In this document: positions 58,265 to 64,000 of the stretch, in pieces
Position numbering within the stretch: the first letter of the stretch is position 1
Layout: each line of letters starts with the position of its first letter
Source of the DNA: Hyphomicrobiales bacterium
Lineage (GTDB): Bacteria; Pseudomonadota; Alphaproteobacteria; Rhizobiales; Kaistiaceae
NCBI GenBank assembly: GCA_017305635.1
Contig: JAFKKF010000006.1
Location: forward strand, 186,001-250,000
Direction: 5' to 3'
Length of the DNA: 64,000 nt
Made by a program: the position numbers and the translations under genes
The notes under the pieces: generated by a model
Told to the model about the DNA's origin: nothing
The model's input: the letters and a program-made list of their open reading frames with translations, nothing else
Databases searched by the model: none

Positions 58265-59140
58265 ATGGAGGCGATCGGAATCGACGTGGGCGGCACCAAT
58301 CTCCGGGTCGCCCGCGTCGATTCGGAAGGCCGCATCGCCGTGACATGCGGGGCGCGGACGACGGGCGATCCGGCCGCGGCCCTCGCCGACATGCGGGCTT
58401 TGGTGCGCGAGGTGGACACGCCGGTGGTCCGCGGCATCGGCGTCGGCATTCCGGGCCGCGTCGACGCCGCCGCGCGGAAGGTGCTGTCGGGCGGCTTCCT
58501 CGACCTCTCGCGGGTCGACCTGGTCGAGGCGCTCGAGCGCGAAACGGGCAGGCCGGTCATCCTCGACGGCGATGCCAATCTTGCGCTCGTCGCCGAATGG
58601 CGCTTCGGTGCGGCGCGAGGCACGAAAAACGTCGTGATGATCACGATCGGGACCGGAATCGGAGGCGCGGCGCTGCTCGGCGGCAGGATATTGCGCGGGC
58701 GGATGAGCGGCGGACAGTTCGGGCACGTCACGGTCGAAGCAGGCGGGCGCGCCTGCGCCTGCGGTCGAACGGGATGCGTCGAGACAACGAGTTCCGGCAC
58801 CGCCCTCGGCCGGCTCATCGCCGAGGCGGGGATGCCGGCCGATACGCGGGTGGAAACGCTTCTCGCCGATGCGCGGCGAGGTGATGGTGCGGCGCTCGCG
58901 CTCCTCGGGCGCTGGGCAGCGCCGCTTCGCGCCGCGATCGACAGCCTCGTCGCGGTGCTCGATCCGGAGCGCGTGGTGCTCGGCGGCGGCCTCGGCTGGG
59001 CGGCCGTGGCAGCGCTCGACTATGCGCCCGCGCTCTCGCCCTGGTACCAGTCGCCGGTGGTGGCGGCCGAGCTCGGCGACCGGGCCGGCGTGATCGGCGG
59101 CGCCTGGGCGGCGATGAACCCGGAAGCGGTGGCGCCGTGA
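58265..59140 (+). CDS. ROK family sugar kinase
   Basis: 291-residue ROK kinase. The N-terminal phosphate loop is AIGIDVGGTNLRVARV, catalytic Asp103 lies in DGDANLA, and the zinc site is GQFGH (His154) with Cys164, Cys166, Cys171 (ACACGRTGC). It phosphorylates a hexose or related sugar at the 6-position by family. It starts two bases after the aldolase stop and its stop overlaps the next gene by 4 bases. Confidence 0.9.
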   Translation: MEAIGIDVGGTNLRVARVDSEGRIAVTCGARTTGDPAAALADMRALVREVDTPVVRGIGVGIPGRVDAAARKVLSGGFLDLSRVDLVEALERETGRPVILDGDANLALVAEWRFGAARGTKNVVMITIGTGIGGAALLGGRILRGRMSGGQFGHVTVEAGGRACACGRTGCVETTSSGTALGRLIAEAGMPADTRVETLLADARRGDGAALALLGRWAAPLRAAIDSLVAVLDPERVVLGGGLGWAAVAALDYAPALSPWYQSPVVAAELGDRAGVIGGAWAAMNPEAVAP

Positions 59141-59676
59141 AGCGGGCCATCCTGGTCAATGGCGTGCCGGCGAGCGGCAAGAGCACCGTGGCGCGCGCGC
59201 TCGCCGATCGCTGCGGCTGTTCGCTCCTGGCGCTGGACACGATCAAGGAGCCGTTCTTCGAGGCATTGGGGTCCGTCGACCGTGATCTCAACCGCAAGCT
59301 CGGCCGCGCCGCCTATGCCGCGATCTTCGACCTCATCGGCGCATTTCCCGACGGGATGGTCACCATCGTCGAAGCCTGGTTCGGCTTCCAGCCGCCGGAG
59401 GTGCTTGCCGGGCACGTTGCCCGCGCCGGCCTCGGCGCCGCGGTCGAAATCTGGTGCCACGCCCCGCCTGAGGTGATCGGTGCGCGATACGCGGCGCGGG
59501 TGCCGCTCCGTCCGCCGCAGCATCCCGGGCTCGACTACGTGCCGGAGCTCGTCGCGCTTGCCGGCCGCGCGCAGCCGCTGGGCGCCTATCCGCTATTGCC
59601 GATCGACACCACGGCGCCGCTCGACCTCGACATCTGCTGCGCTTTCCTGAAGCAGGCGGGCTTTCCGGTCGACTGA
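59137..59676 (+). CDS. Small P-loop kinase (AAA_33/CPT-like)
   Basis: 179-residue P-loop protein with Walker A VNGVPASGKSTVARAL and LDTIKEPFFEAL after it. This class includes gluconate-kinase-like and chloramphenicol-phosphotransferase-like small-molecule kinases. The start is GTG 59137, overlapping the ROK stop. Its placement next to a ROK kinase and an aldolase invites the idea that it adds the second phosphate to the sugar; unproven. Confidence 0.75.
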   Translation: MKRAILVNGVPASGKSTVARALADRCGCSLLALDTIKEPFFEALGSVDRDLNRKLGRAAYAAIFDLIGAFPDGMVTIVEAWFGFQPPEVLAGHVARAGLGAAVEIWCHAPPEVIGARYAARVPLRPPQHPGLDYVPELVALAGRAQPLGAYPLLPIDTTAPLDLDICCAFLKQAGFPVD

Positions 59677-59711
59677 CGGAACCCGGCGCACGCCGCGATC
59701 ACGCCACGCGG

Positions 59712-60239
59712 TCAGCGCGGCGATTCGGCCTTGTAGGCGGAGAGGAGTTCGGCAAGCTCTTCGAGCGACTTTCCCGTTCCCATCGTCATCAGGCTGAAAC
59801 GGCCATAGCCGAAGGCACGATTGGCCGCGGCGAGGATCCGGATGGGCAGGCCCAGCGTCAGCGGGCCGGTCACCGTCTCGTCCACGTCGTACATGATCGC
59901 GGCTCCACGGAAATAGACCTCATGGCGCCAGGACAGCGCCGGCCAGGGTATGAGCCTGTCGGAGACGCCGGCATCCCGCAATCCTTCCGGCCCGATGGTG
60001 AGGAGCGGGCCCCTGATCCGGGCCCGGGCGAAGGAGAGCACGCCGAGTATCGTCCCGACCAGGGTGATGAACAGGCCAAGGCCCACCATCAGGGTGACAT
60101 ACCAACCCTCCTCGCCGAAGCCGGCGCCATGGGTCGCGAAGGCGAGGCCGAGGAGGGCGCTCGCGACCCAGAACACGCCGAAGGCGCGGGCGACGCCGGG
60201 GCTGTTGGGTACGACGAGGATCGGCGCGGAGGTATCCAT
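59712..60239 (-). CDS. Hypothetical membrane protein (STM3941-like)
   Basis: 175-residue protein with two membrane segments (about residues 18-36 and 47-69) in its N-terminal half and a soluble part with GLRDAGVSDRLIPWPALSW and LTLGLPIRILAA. The layout of two helices then a PH-like domain resembles the STM3941 family. Function unknown. The stop lies 35 bases from the end of the convergent kinase gene. Confidence 0.6.
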   Translation of the reverse strand: MDTSAPILVVPNSPGVARAFGVFWVASALLGLAFATHGAGFGEEGWYVTLMVGLGLFITLVGTILGVLSFARARIRGPLLTIGPEGLRDAGVSDRLIPWPALSWRHEVYFRGAAIMYDVDETVTGPLTLGLPIRILAAANRAFGYGRFSLMTMGTGKSLEELAELLSAYKAESPR

Positions 60240-60274
60240 CCCGCCCCCCGCCTATCGTCGATGGCGCCGGACGG

Positions 60275-63200
60275 TCACCACCAGCGTCGCCGCACGAGCA
60301 CGAAAAAGACCGGGACGAAGAACACCCCGACCAGCGTCGAGGCGAGCATGCCGCCGAGCACGCCGAAGCCAATGGCGTTCTGGGCGCCGGATCCGGCGCC
60401 GGTGGCGAGCGCCAGCGGCAGCACGCCGAGGATGAAGGCGAGCGACGTCATGACGATCGGGCGTATGCGCATGCGCGCCGCCTCGAGGATGGCCTCGGCG
60501 ACGCTCCTGCCCTGCGCTTCGAGGTCGCGCGCGAATTCCACGATCAGGATCGCGTTCTTGGCGGCAAGGCCGATCGTGGTGAGCAGCCCGACCTTGAAAT
60601 AGACGTCGTTCGATTGGCCGAAGAGCCAGGCCGCCAGCAGCGCGCCGAAGGCGCCGATCGGCACGGCGAGGATCACCGAGATCGGGATGGACCAGCTCTC
60701 GTAGAGCGCGGCGAGGCTGAGGAAGACGACGAGGATCGAGACCGCGTAGAGGACCGTCGCCTGCGAGCCTGCGAGCCGCTCCTGGTAGGAGAGCCCGGTC
60801 CATGACTGGGTGTAGCCGCCGCCGAGGCCGGCGACCAGTTCCTCCATCCGGTCCATGGCGGTGCCGGAGCTGAGCCCGCTGGCCGCCGCGCCCTGCACCT
60901 GCACCGCGGGCGTGCCGTTGAAGCGGGCGAGCTGCGGCGGGCCCTTGGTCCATTCCGTCCGGGCGAAGGCGCCGAAGGGCACCATCTCCCCGTTCGTGTT
61001 CCGCGCGTACCACTGCATGACGTCCTGCGGCTGCATGCGGAACGGCGCATCGCCCTGGACGTAGACCGGCTTGATCTCGCCATTGTAGATGAAGTCGTTC
61101 ACCGAGGTGCCGCCGAAGGCGGTGGAGAGAATGGCATTGGCGGCGGCGAGGTCGACGCCGAGCGCGCCCGCCTTCTGCTGGTCGATGACCACCCGCAGCT
61201 GGCTCTCCGTCGTGTTCGAGCTCGCCCGGGCGCCGCTCACGGCGCCGCTATGGTTGGCGAGCTGCGCCAGCTGGTCGGCCGCGGCGGCAAGCGCCTCGCG
61301 TCCCTTGTTGCCGGCATCCTCCAGGTACATGGTGAAGCCGCTCGACTGGCCGAGGCCTTGGATGGCGGGCGGGGCGAGCGCGAAGATCTGGGCGTCGCGG
61401 ATCTGCTGGAAATAGGCCGAGGCGCGCGCCGCCACCGCCTTTGCCGACAGCGTCGAGCTCCCGCGCTCGGCAAAGTCCTTGAGCCGGACGAAGGCCATGG
61501 CGGCATTCTCCCCGCTGCCTCCGAAGCCGAAGCCGAGGGTGGTGAAGACGCTCGCCACCGCGTCCTTCTCGTGATTGAGGAAATAGTCCTCGACCAGATC
61601 GATCACCGCCTGCGTGCGGGCCGCATTGGCTCCCGTCGGCAGCGTGATCTGCGTCATCAGCACGCCCTGGTCCTCCTCGGGCACGAAGGACGAGGAAAGG
61701 TTGGCGAAGACCCAGTAGACCGCGGCGCAGATCACGGCGAAGACGACGAGCATGCGCAGCGGCCAGCCGATGACGCGCCGCACCGAGGCGACATAGCCGC
61801 CGGTGGCGGCGACGATGCCGCGGTTGAAGCCGCCGAGGAGCCGCGCGATGCCATGGGCCCCGCCGTGCGCCGGCACCGGCTTCAGGATCGTGGCGCAGAG
61901 CGCCGGGGTGAGGACGATCGCCACCAGGACCGAGAGGATCATGGCCGAGGCGATGGTGACGGCGAACTGGCGGTAGATGACGCCGACCGAGCCGCCGAAG
62001 AAGGCCATCGGGATGAACACCGCAGTCAGGACCAGCGCGACGCCGATCAGCGCCCCGGTGATCTCGCCCATCGACTTCTCGGTCGCCGCGCGGGGCGGCA
62101 GGCCTTCCTCGCGCATGATGCGCTCGACGTTCTCGACGACGACGATGGCGTCGTCGACGAGTAGGCCGATGGCGAGCACCATGGCGAACATGGTGAGCAT
62201 GTTGATCGAGAAGCCGAGCGCCGCGAGGATGCCGAAGGTGCCGAGCAGCACCACCGGGATCGCGATCATCGGGATGAGCGTCGCGCGCAGGTTCTGCAGG
62301 AAGAGGAGGAGCACGACGAAGACGAGGACGACGGCCTCGATGAGCGTCTCGATGACCTTCTCGATGGATTGCTCGACGAAGGGCGTGGTCTCGTAGGAAT
62401 AGGCGACGGTCACGCCTTCGGGCAGCGTCGGCGCGAGCTTGTCGAGCTCGGCGTGGACGGCATTGGCGGTGGTGATCGCATTGGCGCCGCTCGCCAGCTG
62501 CACGCCGAAGCCCGCGGCGGGCTTGCCGTTGAAGGTGGAGCTGGAGCCGTAGGAGGCGAGGCCGATCTCCACCCGCGCGACGTTGCCGAGGCGCACGGTC
62601 GAGCCGTCGGCGGCGATCTTCAGCGTGACCGCCCTGAACTGGTCGGCGGTCTCGAGAAGGCTCTGGGCGGTGAGCGTGGCGAGAAGCTGCTGGCCACTGA
62701 CCGCCGGGGAGGCGCCGATCTTGCCGACCGAGACCTGGACGTTCTGCGCCTGAAGGGCGGAGATGACGTCGGCCGGGGTCAGCTGGAACTGCTGCAGCTT
62801 GGTCGGGTCGAGCCAGATGCGCATGGCATAGCTCGAGCCGAAGGACTGGATCGATCCGACGCCGTCGACGCGCTCGATGCGGTCCTGGATGCGGCTCGAC
62901 ATGATGTCGGCGAGCTGCTGCGTCGTGTAGCGGCCGTCCTCCGAGACGATGTTGCCGATCATTAGGATGCCGGAAGGCGAGCGCGAGACGGTGAGCCCGG
63001 CGCTCTGCACCGAGTCGGGAAGCTGGCGCTCGACGCGCGACAGCTTGTTCTGCACCTGGACCTGGGCGGTGTCGGGATCGGTGTCGTTGGAAAAGGTGAG
63101 CGTGATCGAGGCGGAGCCGGTCGACGAGCTCGATTCCATGTAGAGGAGCCCGTCGAGCCCGGTCATCGCGGATTCGATCGTGGTCGTCACCGAGTTCTCG

Positions 63201-63409
63201 ACCGCCTCGGCGCTGGCGCCGGAATAGGTCGCGCCGATGCGGATCGTGGTCGGGGCGATCTCCGGATATTGCGAGATCGACAAGGAATAGATGCCGAGCG
63301 CGCCGCCGAGCATGGTGACGATGGCGAGCACGGTCGCGAAGATGGGCCGTGCAATGAAGAAGCTGGCGAGCGACCGGCGCGGCGCCGTGGCGGTGAGGAC
63401 GTCGCTCAT
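60275..63409 (-). CDS. RND multidrug efflux inner-membrane pump (HAE-1 family)
   Basis: 1044-residue resistance-nodulation-division pump. SFFIARPIFATVLAIV opens the first membrane segment; FSNDTDPDTAQVQVQNKLSR, the TM4 pair LLVDDAIVVVENVERIM with the proton-relay Asp residues, and GLAAKNAILIVEFARDL are typical of MexB/AcrB. Twelve membrane segments and two large periplasmic loops are expected. Starts just after the membrane-fusion gene; no outer-membrane channel gene is in view. Confidence 0.95.
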   Translation of the reverse strand: MSDVLTATAPRRSLASFFIARPIFATVLAIVTMLGGALGIYSLSISQYPEIAPTTIRIGATYSGASAEAVENSVTTTIESAMTGLDGLLYMESSSSTGSASITLTFSNDTDPDTAQVQVQNKLSRVERQLPDSVQSAGLTVSRSPSGILMIGNIVSEDGRYTTQQLADIMSSRIQDRIERVDGVGSIQSFGSSYAMRIWLDPTKLQQFQLTPADVISALQAQNVQVSVGKIGASPAVSGQQLLATLTAQSLLETADQFRAVTLKIAADGSTVRLGNVARVEIGLASYGSSSTFNGKPAAGFGVQLASGANAITTANAVHAELDKLAPTLPEGVTVAYSYETTPFVEQSIEKVIETLIEAVVLVFVVLLLFLQNLRATLIPMIAIPVVLLGTFGILAALGFSINMLTMFAMVLAIGLLVDDAIVVVENVERIMREEGLPPRAATEKSMGEITGALIGVALVLTAVFIPMAFFGGSVGVIYRQFAVTIASAMILSVLVAIVLTPALCATILKPVPAHGGAHGIARLLGGFNRGIVAATGGYVASVRRVIGWPLRMLVVFAVICAAVYWVFANLSSSFVPEEDQGVLMTQITLPTGANAARTQAVIDLVEDYFLNHEKDAVASVFTTLGFGFGGSGENAAMAFVRLKDFAERGSSTLSAKAVAARASAYFQQIRDAQIFALAPPAIQGLGQSSGFTMYLEDAGNKGREALAAAADQLAQLANHSGAVSGARASSNTTESQLRVVIDQQKAGALGVDLAAANAILSTAFGGTSVNDFIYNGEIKPVYVQGDAPFRMQPQDVMQWYARNTNGEMVPFGAFARTEWTKGPPQLARFNGTPAVQVQGAAASGLSSGTAMDRMEELVAGLGGGYTQSWTGLSYQERLAGSQATVLYAVSILVVFLSLAALYESWSIPISVILAVPIGAFGALLAAWLFGQSNDVYFKVGLLTTIGLAAKNAILIVEFARDLEAQGRSVAEAILEAARMRIRPIVMTSLAFILGVLPLALATGAGSGAQNAIGFGVLGGMLASTLVGVFFVPVFFVLVRRRWW

Positions 63410-63410
63410 G

Positions 63411-64000
63411 TCACTGGCCCGCCGCGGGCGCCGCCGCCTCGATGCTCTGGCGTATCACGCCGTTTGCGTCGATCGTCACCTCGAGCGGCTGGACGGCCGA
63501 GCCCTCCGATATCTTCTGCAGGCCGTCGACGATCACCTGGTCGCCCTCGTCGATGCCGGCCGTCACGATCCAGGTATTGTCCACGCTGCCATCGACGGTA
63601 AGGACACGGGTGGCAGCCTTGCCGCCCTCGGCGACGAGCACCGTCGGATTGCCGTTGGCATCGAAGGTCACGGCGCGCTGCGGCACGAGGAAGGCCCTCG
63701 GGTTGCTGCCGAGATCGACCTTGGCGCGCACGAACATGCCGGGAAGCAGGACGCGCCGCGGATTGGGGAAGCTGGCGCGCAGCGAGAAAGTGCCGGTCGA
63801 TTCGCTCACCACCACGTCGGTGAGGGTCATCTTGCCCGCCTCGCCATAGGCGCTCCCGTTCTCCAGGGTCAGATGCACCGCGGGAGGCTGCCCGGGCCCG
63901 CCGCCCTTGAGGGCACCGGCCTCGACCGCGGCGCGGATGCGGAGGAGGTTGATGCTGGTATCGACCAGGTCGACATAGGCGGGGTCGAGAAGCCGGACGG
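63411..64000 (-). CDS. RND efflux membrane-fusion protein (N-terminus beyond window)
   Basis: C-terminal portion (about 196 residues) of a periplasmic adaptor of the HlyD/AcrA family. SINLLRIRAAVEAGAL, then VHLTLENGSAYGEAGKMTLTDV, SLRASFPNPRRVLLPGMFVRA and VPQRAVTFDANGNPTVLVAEGG belong to the beta-barrel and membrane-proximal domains. It would link the pump 1 base downstream to an outer-membrane channel. The upstream part lies outside the window. Confidence 0.92.
   Translation of the reverse strand, partial: VRLLDPAYVDLVDTSINLLRIRAAVEAGALKGGGPGQPPAVHLTLENGSAYGEAGKMTLTDVVVSESTGTFSLRASFPNPRRVLLPGMFVRAKVDLGSNPRAFLVPQRAVTFDANGNPTVLVAEGGKAATRVLTVDGSVDNTWIVTAGIDEGDQVIVDGLQKISEGSAVQPLEVTIDANGVIRQSIEAAAPAAGQ

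Overview
The window looks like the replication-origin region of a GC-rich alphaproteobacterium, most likely a member of the Hyphomicrobiales (Rhizobiales). The evidence is the gene order aroE-coaE-dnaQ / maf / PPSR / hemE-hemJ / rho / mnmE-mnmG-rsmG-parA-parB / holA-lptE-leuS, two parS sites, a perfect CtrA-type box between the PPSR gene and hemE, a CenR-type response regulator, an OlsB-like acyltransferase, and three families of short palindromic repeats. The species cannot be named from sequence alone.

Layout. 1-7995: an LpoA-like lipoprotein gene (cut by the window edge) diverges from rsmI-yraN-gshB. Next come a PhoA alkaline phosphatase behind a three-unit Pho box, a YifB/ComM AAA protein and a hybrid histidine kinase. 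8175-13860: OlsB-like acyltransferase, a small hypothetical gene, rdgB-hemW, a membrane protein, and divergent rph and hrcA. 13841-18496 (minus): PPSR, maf, and an aroE-coaE-protease-dnaQ string in which a secreted trypsin-like protease is embedded. 18497-18887: probable oriC. 18888-35521: hemE-hemJ, rho, a KTSC protein, a NadR-like ATPase, a PIN toxin-antitoxin pair, a thioredoxin-domain protein, mnmE, parS, mnmG-rsmG-parA-parB, and on the minus strand leuS-lptE-holA. 35658-49638: housekeeping and cell-envelope genes (yggS, L,D-transpeptidase, CenR-like regulator with a cyclic-nucleotide-binding partner, xth, LolA-like, ftsK, amtB-glnK under a sigma-54 promoter, tesB, ubiH, and Trm112/LON-domain/thioredoxin). 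49738-64000: prolyl-tRNA deacylase, tRNA-Gly(GCC), then accessory material: a compositionally different glycosyltransferase, an acyl-CoA dehydrogenase-acetyltransferase pair, a SorC-controlled sugar ABC importer with an aldolase and two kinases, and an RND efflux operon cut by the right edge.

How it fits together. The centre carries origin firing (CtrA box, oriC candidate), segregation (ParA, ParB, two parS) and chromosome translocation (FtsK) around heme, tRNA-modification and translation genes. The flanks carry nutrient responses whose promoters can be read directly: phosphate (Pho box before phoA) and nitrogen (sigma-54 promoter plus NtrC-like palindrome before glnK-amtB). The least familiar unit is the cluster at 53385-59676: a FrcBCA-like importer, a LacD/YihT-type aldolase, a ROK kinase and a small P-loop kinase. 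This could be a ketose pathway in which two kinases make a bisphosphate for the aldolase. Its sugar cannot be read from the sequence.
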